NCBI GenBank assembly: GCA_963787005.1
Contig: CAWBBX010000062.1
Span: 1 to 64,000, forward strand
Length of the DNA: 64,000 nt
Reading direction: 5' to 3'
From: FEN-1297 sp963787005
Lineage (GTDB): Bacteria; Bacteroidota; Ignavibacteria; Ignavibacteriales; Ignavibacteriaceae
A program made the translations under genes and the position numbers. The notes under the pieces are model-generated. The model saw nothing but the letters and a program-made list of their open reading frames with translations. It was not told the origin of the DNA and did no database searches. Of this stretch, positions 7,616-16,505 are shown in pieces (within the stretch, counting starts at the first letter, position 1; every line of letters begins with the position of its first letter).

Positions 7616-10600
7616 TTAGTCGCCGCCCCCTTCTGCTCTTCCGGTAGGATGACAGTTGTAACAAGCGCTGCTAAGGTAAACGTATCCGCTTACGTCGGAA
7701 TGATGTCTGTCGGTGTTTGCCCTGCTGTGTTCGTGGCAGTCCGTGCAAGAAAAATCAGCATAGTTTGACGGGTTTGTGTGGCATGTTGCGCAGGAGTTCC
7801 ATACGTTCCGATGCTGACCGGAATATATAGGGAAGTATTTGCTGTCGTGGTCAAATGTTGCAGGCGTCCATCCGTTCTGAGTATGGCATGAAATGCAGTC
7901 CGTCGGGAATCCGTTAGAAGCATGCGGCGGATCTGTTGTAGCGTTGTAGTCGCTTAGATGACAGCCTACACATGCATTAGGTGTTGAAGTATAATTTCCG
8001 TTGTGGCACTTTGCGCAGTCGTTAGCTATTGCCGTATGCGCTCCGACGATAGGGAAGAAATTGCTGTGAACAGGGAACAGCGCCGGCTTCCATCCCGGAT
8101 CGGTTGTGTGGCATGTCTGGCAGTCGGTTGAGAGCGCTATGGCAGTATGACTCGGATTGGTAGTGCTTTCAAAATTAAGCTGGTGACAGCTGTAGCATTG
8201 CGTAGGTGTTCCCGTAAAACCTTTCTGATGACAAGAGGAACACTGCACGCTTATATGCGAGCCGGTGAGCGGAAACGCGGTTGTATTATGATCGAACGTA
8301 GTCTGACTCCACGCCGAAGTATTATGACACAAATTGCAGTCGGTGGGATAATTCTGTGAAACGTGATTCGGCGCGGTGTTGAATTTGTCCCTATGGCAAG
8401 ATACACAGTCGGGTGTAAGACCCGAAGTGGTTCCTTTATGGCACGATGAGCAGTCGACAGTAAGATGACTTCCGGTAAGTTCAAATCCCGTAGTTGCATG
8501 GTTAAAGCCGGAAGGTATCCAGGCGTTTGTATTATGACAGCTCTTGCAGTCCGTTGAAATTCCTGCCGCGGCGTGATTCGGATTCTGCGCGTTGTCATAG
8601 GTCGACTTGTGGCAGGAATAACAGTCGGTCGGTGTACCTGTAAATCCAGAGGCATGGCAGCTCGCGCAGTCTACGGTAATATGAGCGCCGGTGAGCGGGA
8701 ATGCGGTCTTAGAGTGATCGAAAGTTGCATCGGTCCAGTTAGTTGTGGAATGGCACTGTGTGCAGTCGGTCGGGAAATTTCCCGTAACGTGATTTGGATC
8801 GGTAGTATTTTGAAAATTCTTCTGATGACAGCTGTAGCAGTCAGTCGGTGTTCCGGCAAAGCCTGCATTATGACATGATGAACACTGCACCGTAATGTGA
8901 GCTCCCGTTAGAGGGAATACGGTTGTACTGTGATCGAATGTGCTCTGCCCCCACGAAGATGTATTATGACACATTGTGCAGTCGGTCGGGTAATTCTGAG
9001 CAACGTGATTTTCCGCCGAATTGTAGTTATCTCTATGACACGATATACAGTCTGGTGATAATCCTGTTACGGTTCCTTTATGGCATCCCGAACAGTCGAG
9101 TGTAAGATGACTTCCGGTCAGCTCAAATCCGGTCGTCGCGTGATTGAAGCTTGAAGGCACCCAGGCTGCTGTAGAGTGGCAGCTCTCGCAGTCGGTCGGA
9201 AGCCCTGCGGCTTATGGTTCGGATTCTGAGAATTATCAAAATTTGAGGAATGGCACGAATAACAGTCGGTTGATGTGCCCGTATATCCGGTCGAATGACA
9301 GTTTGAGCACGAAACGGTGATATGGGCCCCGGTTAAAGGGAAAGCCGTTTTTGAATGATCAAATGTCGATTCATTCCAGTTGTTTGTAGAATGACACTGC
9401 ACGCAGTCAGTGGGGAAATTGCCCGCTACGTGGTTCGGATCCGTTGTCTTTTGGAAATCAGCCTGATGGCATGAGTAGCAATCAGCAGGAGTACCGGTAA
9501 AACCTGTCTTATGACATGACGAGCATTGAACCGTAATGTGAGCTCCTGTCAACGGGAAAGCAGTAGTGCTGTGATTGAAAATGCTTTGATCCCATGACGA
9601 AGTACTATGACACATCGTACAATCGGTAGGATAGTTCTGAGCAACATGATTTTCCGCCGAATTGTAGTTATCTCTATGACACGATATACAGTCTGGTGAT
9701 AACCCGGTTACGGTTCCTTTATGACAGCCGGAACAGTCGAGTGTAAGATGCTGACCCGTTAATTCGAATCCTGTCGCCGCGTGATTAAAATCTGACGGCA
9801 CCCACGCGGTTGTAGTGTGGCAGCTCTTGCAGTCCGTTGGAAGCCCTGCTGCTTGGTGGTTCGGATTCTGCGAACTGTTGAAGTTTGAACTGTGGCATGA
9901 ATAGCAGTCGGTTGATGTGCCGGTAAATCCGCTCGTATGGCAGCTTGCGCACGATACTGTTATATGCGCGCCGGTCAAAGGAAACGTTGTGACCGAATGA
10001 TCGAAGCTCGCATCTCCCCAGCCATTGGTGGAATGGCATTGAGTGCAGTCAGTTGAGAAATTAGCCGCAACGTGATCGGGATCTTTTACTTTCGTATAAT
10101 CATTTTGGTGGCATGAATAACAATCCGACGGTGTGTTCGCATAACCCGAAGAATGACAGGACGAACAGCTCAGCGAAGAGTGTCTTCCGGTTAGAGGGAA
10201 ATTAGTTTTATTGTGATCAAACGTTGACGGTACGAAGCTGTTTATATCATGACACTGAACGCAGTCGGTCGGGAAATTATTTTTTATATGGTTCGGGTTA
10301 GTTGTCGCATCAAATGCAGCTTTATGACAAGAGTAGCAGTCCGTTGACAATCCCTTGAAATTATTTCCCCCCTTATGGCAGCTGAAGCAGTTCTGAATAT
10401 TATGTCCCCCGGAAAGAGGGAAGAACGAGTGATCGAAGCTCTGTGCCGCCCAAGCTGTACTTGCTACACCGTGACAGTCGCTGCATTCGGTTGAAAAGCC
10501 TGCCGCAACGTGGTTCGGAGAAGTAGTTGCGTAATAATCTTTGGAATGGCAGGCGAAGCATGAAATATCCTGAGGCGGAAAATAAAGCTGTGAATACTGT

Positions 10601-11013
10601 TTATGACAGCTTGCACAGTCGGTATTCATATGAGCGCCGGTAAGAGGAAATCTGCTCCTCTGATGTAATTCGTAAACGTCGGTAACAAGCCATGAATCGG
10701 GAGTATGACAGTTGGCGCAGTCTAAGCCTACACTGCCGCGATGAATATCCTTATGGCATGAATTGCAGGTGCTCTGAGCATCGGAGAAAACCAAAGTGGT
10801 ATGACAAGATTTGCAGTTTACCGCAGCATGCTGCCCGACCAATTTAAACGACGTCTTATCGTGATTAAATTTTATCTGTTTGGGAATAACCTTCCAGCTC
10901 TCAGCTTCGTGGCAGTATGAACAGTCCAGCTTAAACTTATCGCCGTGAGGCGACTGCGAAAACAGGCTGCAGGCGCTTAAGGCCCAAATTAAGATGAATG
11001 GCAGAATGCGCAT
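7616..11013 (-). CDS. Giant multiheme cytochrome c, 46 CXXCH motifs, interrupted by a one-base deletion
   Basis: Reads in one frame from ATG at 11013 to about 9210 (24 CXXCH) and then in another to the stop at 7616 (21 more); the bridging segment restores one further motif, CESCH, giving 46. The total, 3398 bases, is one short of 1133 codons. The part beginning near 9160 has only an in-repeat GTG, no start signal of its own, so this is one gene. Signal peptide: MRILPFILIW...LFSQ. The mature protein is made of modules (FPLTGAHITV, CxSCH, TDCYSCH, PTDCxxCH, FDHS) with three hemes each. Membership of the cytochrome c3 / doubled-CXXCH class is inferred. Probably periplasmic or surface, conducting electrons along stacked hemes. 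Confidence 0.8.
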
Positions 11014-12605
11014 TTGTAATCTTGTAATTTGTATTTAATAAAAGTTATTCCTGCCGCAGAAGTTTCTTTATGGCATTTAGAACAAAGTAGGTTTTTATGC
11101 GCGCCTCTAAGGGGGAAACGCGTTTTATCGTGATCGAACTTTACCGTTTTCCAATCATTAAAACCGTGGCATCGTGAGCAGTCGGTTTTACCTTCAACTA
11201 AAAACTGACCGCGATGAATATCCTCATGACACGTTTCGCAATTCGTTCCGAGAGAACGGAATAATGATTTTACTTTTCCGTTGTTATCTTTTTTAAGATG
11301 ACATTTCCCGCAATCGGTATCGGCGTGTTTTCCGGAAAGTTTGAAGCGAGTTTTGTTATGATCGAATGTAATTTGTCTCCAGCTTTCGGTTGAATGACAT
11401 GTTGAACAGTTGTTATCAGGAAAAAATGTTGCCGATATTTCACTGCCGTGAATGTTATTATGGCAGTCGACGCATGTTATTCCCGTATTCTTAAAATGCC
11501 ATTCGCCGCTCTTATAATGGCAAGCGCCGCACGGAGTGGCGAGGTGTCCTCCCGTTAAGGCGAATTTAATCTTGTTATGATCTTCAACCGTGTAGAGAGA
11601 TGTTTTAAAACCGTTTACGTTATGACAAGCCGAACAATCTTTTATCTTTCCGTTGACTGTGAACTCGCCCTTGTGAAAATCTTTATGACAGTCGGTGCAG
11701 TATTGGTGTCTGGGCTTCGAGCTCAATTTATCGCCGTGGCAGTCGGCGCACGATACTTCATTATGTTTGCCCAGCAGCGGGTAGTCAGTCAGATCATGAT
11801 TGAACGATGACTTCAAAACTGTTGCAAATGAATTTGTATTATGGCACGATTTGCAGTCCTTCCCCAGCTTCCCGGCGTGAACGTCTTTGTGGCAGGGAGT
11901 GCAGTTTTCAAACTGAAGACCGGTAAACCTCTGAAAATTTTCACCTCGTTTTTTTTCGATCGTATGACATTTTTCGCAGGCGACTTTTATATGCGCTCCG
12001 TCGAGCACGAATTTTGCTTTGTTATGATCAAAGAGCGGCGCGGGTCTGAATTTTACCGTATTATGGCACGAAGCGCAGTCTTCACCTAAAGTATCTTGAT
12101 GATAATCGGTATGGCACGAAACGCATTTATCGCTGAGTCCCAGATAGGTATTCTTTAATTTCTTCAGCTTAGGATCGGAGATAAATTTCGGAGTATGACA
12201 CTCGCCGCACTTTATTGAGTCATGTTTTCCCTCGAGATTGAATCCTGCCTTACTGTGCTCAAATTTATCGGGATCGAAATTAACAATTCTGAAATTTCTT
12301 CCGTTATGTTCGCTGTGGCACGACCAGCAGTTTTTATCCTTAACTTCGCTGCTCGAATGAAACCCTTTGTCCGCCTGCTGCAGTTCTTTTATCTCGCTGT
12401 GACAATCCAGGCACTTAGAATTATGAAGCTTTTCGCCGAGCACGTGGCATTTAGTGCAGTTCCTGATACCCTCGAATTTTGCGTGAGCGGTTGTAAGATC
12501 ACCCGGCGAAATCTGGGCGTAAATATTCGACGTAAGTCCGGCAAGCAGTATAAGCAGCGGCACTGAAAATACTTTACTCAAATATTTTGCTATAGTTCCG
12601 TTCAA
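10989..12605 (-). CDS. Periplasmic multiheme cytochrome c, 20 CXXCH motifs
   Basis: 538 residues with an N-terminal signal peptide (hydrophobic core, cut after IYAQ). I count 20 CXXCH heme-attachment motifs, each in or near a C-x2-C-H-x-x-H-x repeat pattern with FDHNK and GKH histidines that would act as distal ligands. Its stop lies 25 bases inside the next gene, the giant cytochrome, so the two are probably co-translated. Likely electron carrier between the membrane modules upstream and the 46-heme protein downstream. Related to cytochrome c3-like families; exact redox partner unknown. Confidence 0.85.
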   Translation of the reverse strand: MNGTIAKYLSKVFSVPLLILLAGLTSNIYAQISPGDLTTAHAKFEGIRNCTKCHVLGEKLHNSKCLDCHSEIKELQQADKGFHSSSEVKDKNCWSCHSEHNGRNFRIVNFDPDKFEHSKAGFNLEGKHDSIKCGECHTPKFISDPKLKKLKNTYLGLSDKCVSCHTDYHQDTLGEDCASCHNTVKFRPAPLFDHNKAKFVLDGAHIKVACEKCHTIEKKRGENFQRFTGLQFENCTPCHKDVHAGKLGKDCKSCHNTNSFATVLKSSFNHDLTDYPLLGKHNEVSCADCHGDKLSSKPRHQYCTDCHKDFHKGEFTVNGKIKDCSACHNVNGFKTSLYTVEDHNKIKFALTGGHLATPCGACHYKSGEWHFKNTGITCVDCHNNIHGSEISATFFPDNNCSTCHSTESWRQITFDHNKTRFKLSGKHADTDCGKCHLKKDNNGKVKSLFRSLGTNCETCHEDIHRGQFLVEGKTDCSRCHGFNDWKTVKFDHDKTRFPLRGAHKNLLCSKCHKETSAAGITFIKYKLQDYKCAFCHSS

Positions 12606-12643
12606 TCGATATACACAACCTAATTTCCCCGGAGCTTAACCGG

Positions 12644-13984
12644 CTAGATTTGATGTTTAAGAATTGCTTCCCCGAATTTTTTAGTGATCTTTATTCCTGC
12701 CTTTTGAAGAAAATCGCTCGGCAGCGAGCCTCCCGCGAATACATAAACCAGCTCATTTGGTATTTCTATAGTTTTACCGGAATCTGTTTTTGAAATCAGA
12801 ACTTTATCATCAAGAATTTCTTTTACGTTTGAATTGAGCACCGCGTTTATTTTTTTTGCGGCGACGGACTCATTGATTCTTTCAAGGTTCTTAGGTTTTA
12901 ATCTGCTAAATGATGTTCCCCTGTAGGAGAGAGTAACATTGTTGCCGCCCACTTCGGAAAGAAGCAGCGCCGATTCTGCGGCGGAGTCTCCGCCCCCTAC
13001 TACAAGCACATGCTTGCCGCGGATATGTTCGGGTTCGATTAGTCTGTAAGCGACCTTTTCTTTGTCTTCACCTTTAACTCCGAGCTTGCGCGGCGAGCCT
13101 CTTCTTCCTATGGCCATAATAACACCGCTGGAAGTATAACTTCCTTTAACTGTCATTACTTTGAATACTCCGCCGCTCTTTTCCACAGACTCGACTTTTT
13201 CAAATTCATTTATCGTTATATCATTTCTTTGAAGAACGGAATTCCAAAGTTGCAGCAGATCTGATTTTGAAGTTTCTCTCAGCTTCACTTTTCCGTAGAG
13301 AGGAAGATCCATTGGAGAGGTCATAATAACTTTTGCTCTGGGAAAGCTGTAAACCGTACCGCCAAGACTATCCTGTTCCAAAGTAAGATACCGCAGGCCT
13401 TTTTCCGCCGCAGTTAATGAGGCGGATATTCCCGCGGGACCTGCACCGATAATAATAATATCGTATTCGGCACTCGGATCTCTGTGTACCTTCTTCTCAA
13501 AGTAAGAGACGGCCTGCTTACCTTGCTCCACCGCGTTTTTTATGAGTCCCATTCCGCCGAGTTCTCCGGCAATGTATAGCCCCGGAACATTTGTCTCGAA
13601 CTGCTGGCTAACGTGCGGAAGCTCCACGCCTCTTTTTTCGGTACCGATGCAGAGTGAGATTGCCTGAAAGGGACAGGCGTGAAAGCAGGCCCCGTGACCG
13701 ACGCATCTTGACGCGTTGATAACATGCGCCTGGCCGTTGACTATGCCCAGGATATCTTTCTCGGGACACGCTTTTATGCACGCGCCGCTGCCTATACACA
13801 TGTCAGTATCGACTACCGGGTGCAGCGAAACCGGTTCGTAAAATCCGTACTTTTTGGCGTCCCTTATTTTGGATATAGTCGTTTCCGATTCGTGTCTGTT
13901 TCTTCGGACATACAGTGCAATAAAGACAACGGCTAGTAGCATGATTACGGAATATCCAAGGACGTTTTCGAATATAACTTCCAT
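12644..13984 (-). CDS. Membrane-anchored ferredoxin/FAD-NAD(P) oxidoreductase
   Basis: 446 residues. One N-terminal membrane segment (about 8-26), then a ferredoxin-like domain with two clusters: C63, C69, C73 (CIGSGACIKACP) and C94, C100, C104 (CVGHGACFHACP). In each, the usual second cysteine is replaced (Ser, His). A flavoprotein domain follows, with GAGPAG at about 180-185 and a second dinucleotide fold at VVGGGDSA, as in thioredoxin-reductase-like enzymes. Probably takes electrons from NAD(P)H and feeds the multiheme cytochromes that follow. 38 bases from the 20-heme gene. The direction of electron flow is not known. Confidence 0.75.
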   Translation of the reverse strand: MEVIFENVLGYSVIMLLAVVFIALYVRRNRHESETTISKIRDAKKYGFYEPVSLHPVVDTDMCIGSGACIKACPEKDILGIVNGQAHVINASRCVGHGACFHACPFQAISLCIGTEKRGVELPHVSQQFETNVPGLYIAGELGGMGLIKNAVEQGKQAVSYFEKKVHRDPSAEYDIIIIGAGPAGISASLTAAEKGLRYLTLEQDSLGGTVYSFPRAKVIMTSPMDLPLYGKVKLRETSKSDLLQLWNSVLQRNDITINEFEKVESVEKSGGVFKVMTVKGSYTSSGVIMAIGRRGSPRKLGVKGEDKEKVAYRLIEPEHIRGKHVLVVGGGDSAAESALLLSEVGGNNVTLSYRGTSFSRLKPKNLERINESVAAKKINAVLNSNVKEILDDKVLISKTDSGKTIEIPNELVYVFAGGSLPSDFLQKAGIKITKKFGEAILKHQI

Positions 13985-14109
13985 TTATCTCTCGGAGATT
14001 GTAAAACATTTAAACATTTTAAAGATAATTGTTATGCCCCTTCTTTACAGAAGGGATGACTTCCCCTGAAATTTTAGAAATGTAAAAAGTCAGAATAAAT
14101 ATCTGCCCC

Positions 14110-14985
14110 TTAGAATATCCACCTGTAGCCGAAAATAATAGTGATGACGATGTGAATGAACATTATGAAAAACATTGTTACTGCGAAAGGCAGGTGAACA
14201 ACGTGCCAGTATTTAAATAATCTCTGCATCGTTCTTAGAAAGCCGATCCGCCTGGCGATGATAAGTTTTGATCTGGCCGATTTTAGAATTTTCTTCCTCT
14301 GTATCTTCGAAACATCGGCCGCTTTCAAGTTATGTTTGAGATTTCTAAGAACATTTTTCATACCAAAAAAATCTTTTATGAATTCGTTTACGCTTAGAAA
14401 AAGACTATTCACTATTTCGCGTTTGGATTCAATAAATTTTTCCATTTCTGCGGTAATATCAGCAGGTAAGGCGTACTCATCTTTTATTTGATGTGAATAT
14501 TTTTCGCTGAGCGAATTTAATTCGTTCATTTCGAGCATCTGTCCCTGAATCGTTCGGGGAATCCTTACATAAATAAACCGGCCGATCACGCCGCTCAGTA
14601 CAACCGCCGTCATGCTCCAGAAGCTTACGGACACTATACCCCCGAATTTAAATGCCGTGTGAAATAACACCAGAATTGGACCTAGAGTACATAAAAAAAT
14701 ATGCAGTTCGAGCCAGTTTTTTAGATAACCTAAATGTCCTAAGGACCTGATCCGCTTTCTGAGCATGTATACAGCGACACCGATGATCATCATAAGACTG
14801 CCCAGAATACCGATGCCGTGCCCTATAAATCCGCTCGGTTTCAGAGTGCCGTTTAGCGGGTTGAAAAATCTCTCGTCCAGAGGAGTAGTGTAGTATTTAA
14901 AACCGTATATGGCGAGCAATGCAGTGCTCAGAATAGTTATAACTATGAAAGAACCCACGTAAATAGCGTGCAGTCTTTTATTCAT
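14110..14985 (-). CDS. Five-helix membrane protein, cytochrome-b-like
   Basis: 291 residues. About five membrane helices (8-28, 52-74, 92-112, 115-138, 258-286) and a soluble, charged, coiled middle loop (about 145-255). Histidines sit in or at the ends of helices: H56 (GHGIG), H95 and H109 (flanking one helix), H261/H264 (WHVVH) and H278 (FIHI), an arrangement able to bind b-type hemes. First gene of the putative electron-transfer operon, followed at 125 bases by the ferredoxin/flavin protein. Likely passes electrons across or within the inner membrane to a quinone or cytochrome; no ferric-reductase motif was confirmed. Confidence 0.6.
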   Translation of the reverse strand: MNKRLHAIYVGSFIVITILSTALLAIYGFKYYTTPLDERFFNPLNGTLKPSGFIGHGIGILGSLMMIIGVAVYMLRKRIRSLGHLGYLKNWLELHIFLCTLGPILVLFHTAFKFGGIVSVSFWSMTAVVLSGVIGRFIYVRIPRTIQGQMLEMNELNSLSEKYSHQIKDEYALPADITAEMEKFIESKREIVNSLFLSVNEFIKDFFGMKNVLRNLKHNLKAADVSKIQRKKILKSARSKLIIARRIGFLRTMQRLFKYWHVVHLPFAVTMFFIMFIHIVITIIFGYRWIF

Positions 14986-15192
14986 TTTTATTTCCGGAAT
15001 TATGGATGCGCGAGTGCCCCTTTTCCATGAATAGGTTTCTGTAAATTAAAAAATTATATGAGAAATCAAATAACAATTATCGGGCCGCCGCTTAATCACT
15101 GTATTTTACAACGACATTATTTTGCGGGCAGCTAGATAAATTAGATTTATTAAATTAGCGGGAATAGGGTGAATGGGAATTGTTTTGTTAAA

Positions 15193-15573
15193 TTATTTGG
15201 GAGGATTATTGCTGAACACTTCCTGTATTCTCTCGTATGTTATTTTGGGATTTATCGGTTTTAATATATAATCGTTTATCCCTAGCTTTATCATTTCCTG
15301 AATGATCTCTCTTTCATTGTTGGCCGATACAACTAGCACCGGGAGGCCGGCGTATGATTCTTCAGCTCTTAATTTCTGAAGAAATTCCAATCCGCTCATA
15401 CCGGGCATTGCATTATCCAGCAGGATCAGATCGGGTATGTTTTCCTGCAGGGCGGCAAATCCTTCGTCGCCGCTGGCCGCCTGAATAACTCTTGCATCGA
15501 ATTTATTAATTATAATTCTCTTTAAGATCGATCTGGCCGCAGTATCATCATCAATTACTAGTATTGTGTGCAT
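15193..15573 (-). CDS. Single-domain response regulator (CheY-like)
   Basis: 126 residues, a receiver domain only. Acidic pocket D8-D10, phospho-acceptor D53 (ILLDNAMPG), S83 and K105 (LKPI) are all present, so it should be phosphorylated by a histidine kinase. No output domain; probably acts by protein-protein contact or as part of a phosphorelay. No kinase lies in the window. It stands alone on the minus strand, separated from the DJ-1 gene by a hairpin (15677-15700). Confidence 0.9.
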   Translation of the reverse strand: MHTILVIDDDTAARSILKRIIINKFDARVIQAASGDEGFAALQENIPDLILLDNAMPGMSGLEFLQKLRAEESYAGLPVLVVSANNEREIIQEMIKLGINDYILKPINPKITYERIQEVFSNNPPK

Positions 15574-15676
15574 TTAAATAAATTGAAAATAATTCTATCT
15601 AAGATAAAGAATTTTGTGCAAATACATAAATAGAAAATAGTTAATATATTGTGACTCTTTGAGCGCCGATTTAATT

Positions 15677-15700
15677 GGGGGACGGCACTAAACCGTCCCC
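15677..15700 (-). terminator. Strong hairpin downstream of the DJ-1/PfpI gene
   Basis: GGGGACGG (15677-15684) and CCGTCCCC (15693-15700) form a perfect 8-bp stem with a 7-base loop, 12 bases after the stop codon at 15712. On the minus strand the tail is AATTAAAT, only partly U-rich; on the plus strand TGTTTTT follows, so it may also act in that direction. Confidence 0.55.
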
Positions 15701-15711
15701 TGTTTTTATCT

Positions 15712-16299
15712 TTAAGGCTCTATTTTAGTTCCAAGTACTTTCAGGAACTGTGCTATCCATGCCGGATGCGCGGGCCACGCGGGGGCGGTAACCAGTTTGC
15801 CGTCTGTTACCGCGTTATCTGCGCCGGGACTTACCTCGCCGTATTTAGCGCCGGCCGTTATGCATTCCGGTCCTACCGCGGGATATGAGATCATGTGTTT
15901 ACCTTTTAGCATGTCAGCCGCTGCTAGTATTTGCGGACCGTGGCAGATTGCGGCTATCGGTTTATCAGCCTCGCCGAAATGTTTAACCATTTCTATTACT
16001 TTTTTATTCAGTCTCAGATATTCGGGAGCCCTGCCGCCGGGGAGTACCAGCGCGTCGTAATTTTTCGGATCCACTTTATCAAAGTCGGCATTCAACGCGA
16101 ACCTGTGCCCCGTCAGTTCTACGTATGTCTGGTCTCCCACAAAATCATGTACGGCAGTCTTTACCGTGTCTCCGGCTTTCTTATCCGGACAAACGGCGTG
16201 CACCGTGTGTCCCACCATTAGAAGCATCTGAAAAGGAACCATTACTTCATAATCCTCCACAAAGTCTCCCACTATCATCAAAATTTTTTTTACGGCCAT
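15712..16299 (-). CDS. DJ-1/PfpI family protein
   Basis: 195 residues. The nucleophile elbow AICHGPQ gives C119-H120, with E18 as the conserved acidic neighbour, as in the PfpI/YhbO group, annotated as proteases, glyoxalases or deglycases depending on member. Soluble, no signal peptide. Monocistronic by position, divergent from the polymerase genes with 206 bases between the starts. Which of the reported activities applies cannot be told from sequence. Confidence 0.9.
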   Translation of the reverse strand: MAVKKILMIVGDFVEDYEVMVPFQMLLMVGHTVHAVCPDKKAGDTVKTAVHDFVGDQTYVELTGHRFALNADFDKVDPKNYDALVLPGGRAPEYLRLNKKVIEMVKHFGEADKPIAAICHGPQILAAADMLKGKHMISYPAVGPECITAGAKYGEVSPGADNAVTDGKLVTAPAWPAHPAWIAQFLKVLGTKIEP

Positions 16300-16428
16300 C
16301 TTTGCCTCCTGTTTTTATCGATAAAATTAATTTTAATTAACCTGTCTTTTAAGGATACCTACTATATACAATATTTCCCGGTTTTTCACACTATAAAGAT
16401 TTCCCCCGTGGAATACTTTTTTACACAC

Positions 16429-16475
16429 TTGCTTTTTTGCTTTTTAAAAGATAAAATAGTGTTCAAATGTTCACT
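16429..16475 (+). promoter_or_regulatory. Possible promoter and operator of the split polymerase operon
   Basis: TTGCTT (16429-16434), 17 bases, TAAAAT (16452-16457): a housekeeping-type promoter match. Just after it, GTTC occurs twice as a direct repeat, GTTCAAATGTTC (16461-16472), flanked by AGTG/CACT. GTTC repeats are half-sites in several LexA boxes, though the spacing here (4) matches neither the alpha-proteobacterial N7 direct repeat nor the GAAC-N4-GTTC inverted form. Candidate only. Confidence 0.35.
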
Positions 16476-16505
16476 ATTTATTGAGACTTATTGTGTAAAT
16501 TTCGC

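Noticed and set aside
7690..8878. Long ORFs on the other strand and in other frames across the cytochrome genes
   Set aside because: They are shadows of the repetitive CXXCH coding pattern and contain no recognisable domain.
7616..9160. A separate cytochrome gene starting near 9160
   Set aside because: Its only start is a GTG within a repeat and has no ribosome site; the frame joins the upstream gene with one added base, so it is one split gene.
7616..11013. CRISPR-like regularly spaced repeats
   Set aside because: The periodic repeats are in-frame heme-binding modules with no short constant repeat plus unique spacers and no cas genes.
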